A stretch of DNA of 64,000 nt from Phorcus lineatus. Lineage: Eukaryota > Mollusca > Gastropoda > Trochida > Trochidae. The stretch is taken from NCBI GenBank assembly GCA_921293015.1, contig OV121088.1, positions 15,165,645 to 15,229,644 on the forward strand, read 5' to 3'. The translations under genes and the position numbers were made by a program. Under the pieces are notes generated by a model. The model saw only the letters and a list, made by a program, of their open reading frames with translations, searched no databases and had not been told where the DNA came from. Position 1 is the first letter of the stretch; each line of letters opens with the position of its first letter. This document shows, one piece after another, positions 1 to 9,501 of this stretch.

Positions 1-1825
1 TCTATTGATTATCAAGAAACACAATTCATTAACAAGGGTTTCATGGAATTCAGTGTTTGAAAACATGCTAATTGCAAAAGTTAACCTGTCAAAAAAAAAT
101 CGAAATTGCTTTGAAAATGTTGTAAATGATATCTTGTTTAAGTATCAAAGGTAAATTTTGTATTAGCATCAAATAAATCTCATTATTTAGTAAGCCTTGC
201 AAAAATTAATAACTTTTCAGTATTCATTTCATTAGTACTACCAATAAATCACCATCGAATAACCTCATTTATAGATATAACAAACTCGTCATTTAAATGC
301 AATGAAATTTGATGAAGTTGCTTAAAGTTAAACGGTTTTTTAAAAACATCAATCCGTAAGGAAATGTCACAGCTTTTAGAATTTGCAAAAAATATCAGAG
401 TGATTGAGCCTTAAGGAGTTGTAAAAAATATAAAGAAATCATATTTTCATTTAGTTCTAAATCTTTATGAATCAGATTGCAAAGAAAAATCTCTTAAGCA
501 CGTTTCTTTCCTGCAAGAGGTTTATTGCAGGATGATATAGCGGCCATTATGTTGCAATAAAGAGATGCTTAAGAATCCTGCAACACTAAATCTTGCAGTG
601 GAGAGGGGAAGCAACGTTTGAATAGATCACACGAGAAGTTAGCGGTTTGGTACGGCTTTAAGAGAAATCCGTCGCTTTTATGCCTTAATTACCATCGAGG
701 TTTTAGTGCCTATGAATCGAATTCGTCCAAGTCGTGTACAGCTGACAAATTAGTGCCCAAGAAGGACGCGAACCTTCATTACGATAACGGGCTTGTTTGC
801 TTCAATTGTCATTGCTTCCTAAGGGTCCCTATGCTTCATTACGCCAAGGCACGCAAACCGAAAGCTTTTACTTCAGCATTGCTTCAGACGTGAAAGCATT
901 ATTCGAGGTTTAGCCCATCCTTACACGGTAGAGTGTTTATGAATGTCAGCTTTAAATGTGTTAGTTCTGGAAGACGAAATGTGGAAATATCTAACGGAAA
1001 ATAGCCTTTCTATCCCTGTAAATTGACGTTTTTGAGGATAAACATCACTGAAATGCGCTAACAAAAAAATTCATTAGAACATACTGTCATTTTTCTTTTA
1101 AATGTTTCTTGGTTATCAGATTTAGTGGTAAACATCACTGATATGGGAAGTTTAATGAAAGTTTTATATTATATATTATATAAAATTGTTGTAAGCAAAA
1201 CGGGACTGTCAATCTGATAATAAAATGTGATTTTAAAATAATACAGAATAAAAACTGATCCTACAAATTACCAATAAATATTCAAACAAAGATCCGTATC
1301 ATTACATGAAGACTCGGGATGTTAAGCATCAGTCATTGTAATGTTGCGTGTTGGGCTTACCGTTATCTATTCCTCTAATATTGACCGACCGTTTATCTGT
1401 ATGACCTATCAACATGGAATCTGATCAGATTTGATCGTTATGAGACTACACGAACGAATGTGTCACAGGTTGAGCAAAATGTCATTAATATTAATAGTTC
1501 ATTATCAAAGTAAACCGCTGATGAATGTCAAGCACGGCACGTTATCTAGTTATGCGGTATGAAACAAAGATGAGGATGTATCGTTTTGGATAAACAAAAT
1601 AAGTATATAAAAAAAAAAAATAAATAAGCATTGCAACGATAATTGTTTTGTTCTTGCAAATATGTGCAAGAAACAGGGTGGCCTGGTTTACACATTCATT
1701 TTTTTCATCATATTTATTAAAATCGTAGGCAATTGGAATAAATCGATAATGTTAATTTGTATGTAATTTGCATTAACATCTGCTTTATTTGAGGATACAT
1801 CGTAGAAGATTTGCTGCATTTATCA
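1..1825. other. AT-rich stretch, no gene recognised
   Basis: No convincing coding frame is visible. A locally GC-richer patch at about 600-900 holds a 91-codon open frame with a TTG start, no recognisable domain and no usable ATG context, so I do not call it. Short internal duplications around CTTCATTACG (774 and 835) are seen. Confidence 0.4.
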
Positions 1826-1863
1826 TTAATAATAATAATATTAATAATAATAATAATAATAAT

Positions 1864-1898
<35 letters not shown>
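1826..1898. repeat. (TAA)n microsatellite
   Basis: This is a run of TAA/ATT trinucleotides of about 73 bp, interrupted three times by an extra ATT that shifts the phase. It produces an artificial poly-isoleucine reading frame. Confidence 0.95.
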
Positions 1899-1899
<1 letters not shown>

Positions 1900-4200
1900 G
1901 AATTCGATAAAAATAAATAATAAAACCGTCGTCTCTATGCTGTCTCACCTGCATAGAGAAAAGGGTTATCATTATTTAATCTCAATTGATTAAACTCAAA
2001 TAATATTTATAAAAACTTTCCACTCTGACAACTATTCTTTACGATATTGCACCATAAAAATCATCTTCCTAAATTTACAGAAAAACCCTCTGATAATGTT
2101 AATCAATTAAACCCCTCGTACAGAGCATGGTTATGTTGCCAATGTTTACATGCATTATCATATTCATGCTCTAATCAGTACACTTGAGGTGTGTACAGAG
2201 GCATATACAGACAACTCAGAAATGGGATCGGTTTGGATGGTAGATCATCGTTTTGTACCTGAAAATCATCTTTATTTACTTTTAAGAACTGTAACATATT
2301 TCATTGTAAATATTGGGGCTTAATCATTGATCAAAGTTACTAAAATAGAAATAGTTATAATAAACAAAAGAAGGAGAACAACAAAATGAACAATGATAAC
2401 CATGCTGTTCAGTATATACAGTTGACTCTATATATGTGATGCTGTTTTAATACTATGACATTTAACTTTCTATTTTATTACGATTGCAAAGTTAATGGTA
2501 ATATAACTCTTCATCCAGTTTGTCCTGATACAAAACTTTCCAAGTAGCTGCAACAGTGATATATGTCCCCTAAGCCTACCTCAGTATCTGTTACAGTAGC
2601 CACTATAGCATCTGCTGTTTTACAACGTCTGTTTATTGTTTATCTTTAGCCACCAATGACGTGTAGATAGCATTTGTTACAATAGTTAGTTTTTGCGCCT
2701 TGTGATCTAACCCGTAACCGCTAACGATGACAAACATCCTTATTAGTTTTCATAAAGATCACAATAAGCAGCTGATTATCCCTTGAAACTGTTAGATTTG
2801 TCACCTTTAGCCGCTGACGATAGAAAAATCTTTAGTTTTGTTACATTAGTGTCCATTAGCATAAGATTTTCGAAGGCGTAACTTGTGGCCAACCCTGTTC
2901 TTGGATGAATGAAAAATGTTTCAATAAAAAGTCTAATAAAAGAAATATTTCACGTTCCGGGCACCAGTTAAAATTAGCAATTATTTTATTACCTTTTTAA
3001 TTCGCATTGATATCTTTTGACCGAAAATTAACATATGAAATGATTAATTTCTGATGACAAGGGACCTAACACTGGCGTGTATAAATTCCAAGTGTGTTAT
3101 ACATGTAAAAAGAGTGAAACAAAATATATTGACTTTCGCTCATATTTGTTTACTTTATCAAAGATAAACTTAATATTCTAATAAATATAAGAAATACTAA
3201 ATCAATTTTAAATATTTAGTTGTAAGAAGAACACCAAGGTCAACGGAGTTGCAACATTATCACATATATTAAAAGCGTTTACAGTTACAACAAAAATATT
3301 GTTTATTGCCATGAGGGATTGCAACTCAAAAGACCCTGCTCTCCTTCTTGTTAGAATATTATTATCTATCGTTTTGACATTAACGGTTACTGATGTTTAT
3401 GAGAAAGAAGGTTTCTTCAAGGACTCTTCTCAAACATTTTGGCATTTAAAAATAAGAAAATCTGATATTACAATAACGATGAACAGTTTTTGTCTGTTTA
3501 CATCAAACATGAATATGACAGAGACAAAAAAATTTTAAGATTTGGGAAGGGAGGTTTTTATCAAATAAGAAGAGGAATGTATGTGTGAATATTGACAATT
3601 AAACTCAGCTTGGTAAAAATATATATAAAGTTTTGAAAATAACAGAAGTAGTTACTTATGTCCTTTTTCTATACTAATTTGTTTTGCTCCATTGATTTTC
3701 TTAAGCACTAATTATGACGTTTCTGCCGTATCTGTATATCGCAAAATATTTCATTGTATAGATTAGGGTAATTATTTAAACAAGCCAACATGAAATGCAA
3801 TTGGTAGTTCCGCTTTAACTCGTCAACAAAGACACAACAAAGCTCAAATGTTTGTTAAATAATATATTCATTTATAAACTTGAAACAGAATAACAAACGT
3901 GAAACAAAAATATTCTGTTATCAAAATAGACTTAAAAACAAGTTCGAAATTTTCTATAACATAACATAACAGACCTTCTACTTTATCTACTTTCGCCATT
4001 TCATGAACAAGGGTTTCATGGACAATTGGACATGAAAGAGAGAAGGCTTCAGCAACAAAATGAAATAAAAAAAGCAAATGATAATATGATTTGATGCACA
4101 AGAATGATTACAATTAAATTGTATGATGTCTTTGTTATGAAAGTCTTTAGGTTTGATGAAGTTAAAATTTAAAGGTAAAAAATCACATGGATCTACTCTG
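1899..4200. other. AT-rich stretch, no gene recognised
   Basis: No domain, exon pair or RNA gene is seen on either strand. Open frames here are under 80 codons and of biased AT-rich composition. Confidence 0.4.
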
Positions 4201-4254
4201 TCAAGGAAAGGACAGTTGTCAAGGTCAGGGTTATTGTCAAGGTTGATAAAGCCG
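4201..4254 (+). repeat. 18-bp tandem repeat, three units
   Basis: TCAAGG recurs at 4201, 4219 and 4237, an exact 18-bp period, with partial conservation of the rest of each unit. The second unit contains TCAAGGTCA, an FTZ-F1/ERR-type half-site. The spacing suggests an old minisatellite. Confidence 0.6.
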
Positions 4255-4646
4255 ACAATTCTTGCCTCAAAATTATTAGACTGACATTGTTATGACATCG
4301 TTATACTAACAAGCCCGCAACATGTATTTGAAAATAAAGTTATACATAAATAAACAAGCGACGTTTGTTAATTCTAAGTGTCATTGAAATCTCTATCGTA
4401 CAAGATTCTCTGAATGGTTTTATCTTTTCATGAAATCCCAAAACAATTTTTAAAGTCAAACATGAAGCATCCAATGATTTATTGTATATGCTGTTATAAA
4501 GCTTTGAGAATTATTAACGAACTATGAATTTAATGAAATTATCTAAAAATGAATAATGATTATCATTTAAATTGACTTCGTCAGCATTTACTCAATGATA
4601 TATGCATAACAGTTTAAAAAAGGAAGACCGTTCACATGAAATAATA

Positions 4647-4796
4647 AATTTTGAGGTTTGACAGTATTCAGTATTCAGCATCACTTTATCTGATCAAAAT
4701 AAGAATGAATAATGAATACTGAATTTTGAAGTTTGCCAATATTCAACTTCCAACATCTTCTTTTTCTTATCAAAATGGTTATAAATAGTAAACTTT
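4647..4796 (+). repeat. Two-unit 75-bp diverged tandem duplication
   Basis: A unit beginning AATTTTGAGGTTTGACAGTA at 4647 is followed 75 bp later by AATTTTGAAGTTTGCCAATA at 4722. Both continue to a TATCAAAAT or GATCAAAAT block. A weaker relative (CTTTGAAATTTGACATAT, then CTGATCATGAAAAT) occurs near 5313-5350. Confidence 0.5.
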
Positions 4797-6230
4797 GCCT
4801 TCCTAATTTATTTTCTAATTGACGTATTTAAGATGAGTACGTATGTTTCAATAGATGTAATATTTAAATATTGAGATTTGAAGCGGCAATAAAAGGACCA
4901 CAAAAGGCACGTTTTCGCTGATCGTTTGAAAATTGATGTAAAAAACTTCACTTAACGCCAATTTATATCGCGTTTTCTAATAACCAGGTTAATGTCAAAG
5001 ACTTCGAAACGTTCACATTTTGATTTTGGAATTGAAAGAAAACAATCGATCTATTTCTATTCAAATATGATAAAATTTGATATATGATAGAAAATAAAAG
5101 GTGTATCCTTTCTTCCCCCAATTCGATACTTAAGAGCAATGCAATCTCATATATTCTGTTCTTGGTTTGATTAGAAAAATTATCAAAAAGCTTTTTTCTT
5201 CTCTTCTGATTAACTTCGTACTTTGTAAATCTTATGATTGCTTAAAAAAACCCACTTTGATGAGGGGGTGCAGTATCAAATATCAACTACCCTGATAATT
5301 ACTTATCCAGGACTTTGAAATTTGACATATATCCATATCTGATCATGAAAATAAAATGTTAAATACTTACTTCAATCAAAAGAATTAGTATTGATAATTA
5401 CACTGTCAAGAACAAATTTAAATTGTATTTCGAAAATAAAGACTTATTCAAATTAAAAAATTTAAAATAATAATTCCTTATGGAAATATTTCACAAATTT
5501 AATCAACGTGAAGGTTTGAGTTTATCAAAAGTGTTACTGACCAGTAAGTTCAAGGTGACGAAATAAGTGATGAATGAATTGTTATCTATAAGCAGATTTT
5601 AAATGTTCTTCTTGGCAACTGTTAAGAGTACTTAAAATTGTACAGATTACGTAAAAATAAGCATTTTACTGAGATAACTTAAGATACTATCATTTGACTT
5701 AAACCACTTGAGGAATTATTGTATGACTTCTTATGAGGTGGTGACTTGGGAATCCATAAAACACTATGCACGACTTAAAACTTAGACAAGGATATTTGGC
5801 ACAGCCATTCTAAGGTTTCAATTCAGTGATCTCGTATACCCTTATTTCAAGCATATATGGTAGTCATATCAAATACATTTTCACGGCCATTAAAATGATT
5901 GCTGTCTATTTCTAACAGGCAACACCACGAGCAGTGGGTAACAATGCACATTACATACAATTTGAAAATGACGTTACTGCCATAACAAAAACAATGAAAT
6001 TATTTTGAGCGTCAGTGATTTTCAAAATGAGACGATTCATTTGCCGGTACTCAGCACAGAGAGAACATACTAAACTTAATTGAATCCACAAGCAGCAAAC
6101 ACTAGTTTTGAAATCATATAACTGTACAAAGTTAGTATTTTAACTTAAATATCACATATATTGCAAACATGGAGACAGTCTTCTCGAAGAGAAATTGTGG
6201 TCAGCAGCAAAATCGGTTACTGGAAGATCT
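4797..6230. other. AT-rich stretch, no gene recognised
   Basis: No coding or RNA feature is supported apart from the diverged repeat relative near 5.3 kb. Confidence 0.35.
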
Positions 6231-6310
6231 GGGGTCAAGGTCATAGGTCAAAAGGTCAAAGGAGGGGAAGGGTGACATGACCGGCCGGGGTAGGGGAGGG
6301 GTTGAACAGA
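6231..6310 (+). promoter_or_regulatory. Nuclear-receptor half-site cluster followed by a G-rich block
   Basis: Four direct half-sites lie within 27 bp: GGGTCA (6232-6237), AGGTCA (6238-6243), AGGTCA (6245-6250) and AGGTCA (6253-6258), with spacings of 0, 1 and 2 bp. The second sits inside TCAAGGTCA (6235-6243), the FTZ-F1/ERR-type monomer site. The last sits inside AAAGGTCA, the NR4A monomer site. The second and third form a DR1. A GC-rich stretch with GGGG tracts and CCGGCCGG follows (6261-6302), resembling Sp1/KLF sites. It lies about 0.9 kb beyond the 3' end of the receptor and could be an enhancer or a fragment of an unrecognised repeat. Confidence 0.45.
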
Positions 6311-7029
6311 GGTCGTCTATTCACATTACGTGTCTCTACTAAACAATAACAGCATGAACGTTTTCGATCTAATACCAACAACATCACGATCCAAAATTGT
6401 ATCATTTGGACAACAAGGTTCATTTGGCAAGAGAATTGTAACATTTTCAATTTACTTATCTTATGATAACATTGGTTAATAGGCTTTGAAGCTCATATCA
6501 CAGTTTTAAAAAACGGTTATGTATCGCTTAAATACCTGCATTTTGTTAGATAAAATTCAATGAGGAACTGTTTGTTGAGAAATTGGGCAGTTATACAAAA
6601 CGCCATACTGTTGAAAGTATATTTACTGATGGGAAAATCGAAATGAGAAAAAATCAAATCTGTATTTTCTCAGATATCATGTTGTACATGTAATTAGCGT
6701 GCATTGTTCAATTAACTAGACCTTGACCTTTCTGATAGTAGACTATTCGCGTGTAGCACGTGCTTTTCATGCCCCGACCGGTAAACTGACACTCTCTTTC
6801 CTGAAAAAGGAAAAACAGGCAAACCTTTAGAAGGATTCGTAACCCTTTGGCAAGTCTGATACCATAATCCATGGCGCTTTGGAAGAGTGTGTCTTCAGCG
6901 CTTAATCCATCACTTTAATCTGTATTGTGAACATACACTTCAGAGTAAACAGCAGGCTTTGAGATCAAGCGTGATCAGCTTGCATTCAGGAAAAAACACA
7001 GTCATCCATGCTTTGCTGTACACTCCGCG
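6311..7029. other. 3' flank of the receptor gene, no second gene seen
   Basis: This lies between the half-site cluster and the CRE pair. It is AT-rich at 6311-6700 and mixed from 6720 on. Some of it may be receptor 3' UTR if the proximal polyadenylation signals are skipped. Confidence 0.35.
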
Positions 7030-7059
7030 TGACGTCATTACTTGCATGACGTCACGTGA
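7030..7059. promoter_or_regulatory. Paired perfect CRE palindromes overlapping an E-box
   Basis: TGACGTCA, the full palindromic cAMP-response element bound by CREB/ATF, occurs at 7030-7037 and again at 7047-7054, 17 bp apart. The second copy runs into TCACGTGA (7052-7059), a palindromic CACGTG E-box of the bHLH-zip type. The group begins about 75 bp past the stop codon of the Gs-coupled serotonin receptor. The sites are exact. Regulatory function is inferred. Confidence 0.5.
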
Positions 7060-7092
7060 TATTTCATATCACATTTTCAACGTGGATGCACG

Positions 7093-7129
7093 TTTATTTT
7101 GGAAATTTCACACAGTAATACAATTTATT
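7093..7129 (-). terminator. Candidate polyadenylation signals of the receptor gene
   Basis: Two minus-strand AATAAA hexamers (plus-strand TTTATT) lie at 7124-7129 and 7093-7098, about 5 and 36 nt past the receptor stop codon. Either could end the transcript, giving a very short 3' UTR. The hexamer is common in AT-rich DNA, so a more distal signal cannot be excluded. Confidence 0.25.
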
Positions 7130-7133
7130 AATC

Positions 7134-8510
7134 CTATATCGTGGCTTCGCCTTGGTTGCTTGTAGATCCGTTACCAATCTGAACCAGCGTTTGTCCGTCA
7201 CTGTTATATCTTACCATCGTCTCCGCTGGGGGTCGGAGGCTATTTCGGACCGCGTGGTCCGGCCCGTACTGGTCGATATAACTCTCGGACCTCATCCTAA
7301 CATTAATCCCCTTGCACCGGAAACACAATATCTCCTTGAAAGGTGTCCGAAAGTCTCGATTGAAACGAGCATAAATTACAGGGTTTAAGAAGGAATTAAC
7401 GTAACCAAGCCAGGTTAACACGGACGTTAACCATGGAGGGATGTTGAAATTCTCACCACAAGCCTTTTCACACACTGCTCGCACTACTGCCAGTATGAAG
7501 AAAGGCAGCCAACAGGCCGTAAAGCAGCCCATTATTATCCCTAAGGTCTTTGTAGCTTTGCGCTCATTTGATGACGACACTCGAGGGTTTTTGGGTATAA
7601 TTGACCGTAACGTGAACCGCCGACGTTTCATGGAGTTGTTTTTCTTGAGGAGGTTTTCCCTCGTCGTGTCGTCCTCAGACGAAAGTAGATTGTTGTCTTT
7701 GATTGAGCCATTTGGCAGCACATGGCTATCCCCGCTGTCCCTCGAGGGTCGCGACACTTGCAGCTCAGGCGTTCTGTCCATACTCCCGATATGTGATCGC
7801 TGCTCTGCCTTGGCTATTCGAGACGACACCCGCCAGATTTTATAATAGACAACAATCATCACAAGTAGCGGCAAGTAAAAGGCACCAAGAGTTGCATATA
7901 TCTGATATCCTAACTCGTTACTTATATAACAATCCGTATCAGGGCGATCAGACTTCCATCCAAAAATTGGAGGTATTGAAATGAGGGCTGATGCAACCCA
8001 TACCACGGCGATCATAATCCCCATGCGTTTTGGCGTCCGTTTCATGGCGTATTGAAAAGGTTTGGTTATCACAAAGTACCGATCTACGCTTATCATGCAA
8101 AGGTTGAGTATTGAAGCAGTACAGAGGAGCACATCAAGAGAGGTCCACATATCGCACACAGAAGTTCCAAGTCGCCACTTGGTCCTAATCTCAAAGTAAA
8201 GCGAGAAGGGCATTACAAGAACAGCCACGAGCAGATCCGCAACTGCCAGTGACACTATCAACAAGTTTGAGGGACTCTGAAGGCGCTTGACAATCCCCAC
8301 TGCTATGCACACTAGGGAATTGCCTATCACCGTTCCAATTATCATCACCCCAAGAACAATCGTTATGACAACCTGTTGCCAAACCTCGTACCTCGATTCG
8401 GGATCCGGCGGGCCCTCTGTCGTCAACTGTGGAGCCAGGGCCGTCGTTTGGTTGATGTAGTCGTCGGTGCTAAGAAACCCGGTGGTAGAGTCACTCAAAA
8501 CAGAAGCCAT
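7134..8510 (-). CDS. 5-HT7: 5-HT7-type serotonin receptor (class A GPCR), complete intronless reading frame
   Basis: This encodes a 458-residue plasma-membrane receptor for serotonin. 5-HT7 receptors couple to Gs and raise cAMP. Seven membrane helices are visible at about 47-71, 83-107, 117-140, 162-184, 203-225, 319-343 and 358-380. Class A landmarks are all present: N64 (1.50), D92 (2.50), the DRY motif at 143-145, W171 (4.50), P214 (5.50), CWLP at 333-336 and NPVIY at 376-380. Amine-binding residues are D126 (3.32), T207 (5.43), F337/F338 and Y370 (7.43). C119 and C194 would form the conserved disulfide. N20 is an N-glycosylation sequon. Intracellular loop 3 is long (about 226-318) and contains an RRFT PKA-type site at 297-300. 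C396 and C399 are candidate palmitoylation sites. The tail pattern NRDFRTPFKEIL, then FRC and DQYG, resembles insect 5-HT7 as I recall it. The start has G at -3 and +4, and an in-frame TGA lies six codons upstream. Another aminergic subtype is possible but less likely. Confidence 0.9.
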   Translation of the reverse strand: MASVLSDSTTGFLSTDDYINQTTALAPQLTTEGPPDPESRYEVWQQVVITIVLGVMIIGTVIGNSLVCIAVGIVKRLQSPSNLLIVSLAVADLLVAVLVMPFSLYFEIRTKWRLGTSVCDMWTSLDVLLCTASILNLCMISVDRYFVITKPFQYAMKRTPKRMGIMIAVVWVASALISIPPIFGWKSDRPDTDCYISNELGYQIYATLGAFYLPLLVMIVVYYKIWRVSSRIAKAEQRSHIGSMDRTPELQVSRPSRDSGDSHVLPNGSIKDNNLLSSEDDTTRENLLKKNNSMKRRRFTLRSIIPKNPRVSSSNERKATKTLGIIMGCFTACWLPFFILAVVRAVCEKACGENFNIPPWLTSVLTWLGYVNSFLNPVIYARFNRDFRTPFKEILCFRCKGINVRMRSESYIDQYGPDHAVRNSLRPPAETMVRYNSDGQTLVQIGNGSTSNQGEATI

Positions 8511-9501
8511 ATCAGTCAGGAAACCCTCTCACCGGCGCGGCGAATATAATCCAAAATTTCCATTTGCACACACACTCATACACTACCGCCACAGGAGAGA
8601 CTGGTGTTACTTCACACAATATCCAATAGTATCAACACGTGGTTTCACAGATTCTCAGCGATGAAGACATTATTCACAGTTGGAGATGATATCACAGACT
8701 CAAACTAGCACTTATAAAATTCACTTTCCACAGACTACCACGCAGTTCCCTAGAGGGTTGGAGACGGCAAAGGACCGTGTCCTACGTCCCTCGCAGCCAG
8801 TGTGTTCCCTCTGCGTCCGCCGCTACCCCTTCTAACGTGGGCTTGTCGGAGACTCTGTGAATCGATAGCAACGTTCTCTGTTCAATAACTGCGAGTCTTG
8901 AGCCATCACTATCGTTGTTACCACAGTGGAAGAGCAAGGCACCTCAAGCTGACAGCTCCGGTCTCCAAACAATTTATTCTTTACGGCAGAAATCAAAACT
9001 TCCAATATGCTAAAAGAACGCCCTGAACGAACAAGAGTTCACCCTTCTCAGTTTTCAGCGAACAAATTCGTGATAATTACCTCCAAGAACAACGGTCTGT
9101 CTTACACGGCATTCAGGCATCAACAGGTATAGCTGCATCATTAACCTAACGAAGGTATTCACTCTAATCCATGTTTTGTCAGCAATAAGACAGATTAACA
9201 AATGGTAAGCCGGTAGAAAATCGGGTTATTTCAGAACGTCTGTGTTCACGGCCGTTAGGTATCCAACACACAACTATTTCTCGCACTAGGTAACTTTGCC
9301 TCTTGTTTTGGAATAGCCGCTTTGGGCTTGTAGATTAACAGGAGGCTAGATTGCATTACATAAACTATGCGTTAGTGCCACTGTAATACTTTCAGTCCAG
9401 AATCTGAGCGAATGAAGATGCCAGAAGTCGGGTCTTGCCCGGTATTCAAGAAAAAGTTTCAGCCCCGATACCTCAGTTTGGAACCGGCCTGGGCTTTAGT
9501 T
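8511..9501 (-). other. Probable 5' leader/promoter region of the receptor, with a candidate 3' splice site at its distal end
   Basis: This segment is clearly richer in G+C than the surrounding DNA, especially 8740-8850 and 9420-9500, as expected of transcribed leader or promoter DNA. On the minus strand the boundary at 9502/9501 reads TTTTCTCTTTCAG followed by AACTAAAG, an excellent polypyrimidine tract and AG acceptor. It could mark the 5' edge of the coding exon, with one or more non-coding exons at higher coordinates. A leader of almost 1 kb with several ATGs would be unusual, so transcription may instead start inside this segment. A weak TTTATAAG-like element near 8710 is not convincing as a TATA box. 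Confidence 0.4.
8516..8579 (-). promoter_or_regulatory. Two overlapping upstream ORFs in the receptor leader
   Basis: Just upstream of the receptor start, two short ATG-initiated frames overlap. One runs 8579 to 8529 (16 codons plus TGA) in the same frame as the receptor and ends 18 nt before its ATG. The other runs 8563 to 8516 (15 codons plus TGA) in a different frame and ends 5 nt before the ATG. If the transcript includes this segment, scanning ribosomes would meet both first, which usually lowers translation of the main frame. The frames are read directly from sequence. Their use is inferred, and the transcription start is unknown. Confidence 0.45.

Noticed and set aside
618-893. 91-codon plus-strand frame
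   Set aside because: It starts at TTG, has no recognised domain, and its length is expected by chance.
1811-1993. Isoleucine-rich frame resembling a membrane segment
   Set aside because: It is a translation of the TAA repeat.
7152-8382. Several open frames overlapping the receptor in other frames
   Set aside because: They are shadow frames of the receptor coding sequence, which is GC-richer and so has fewer stops.
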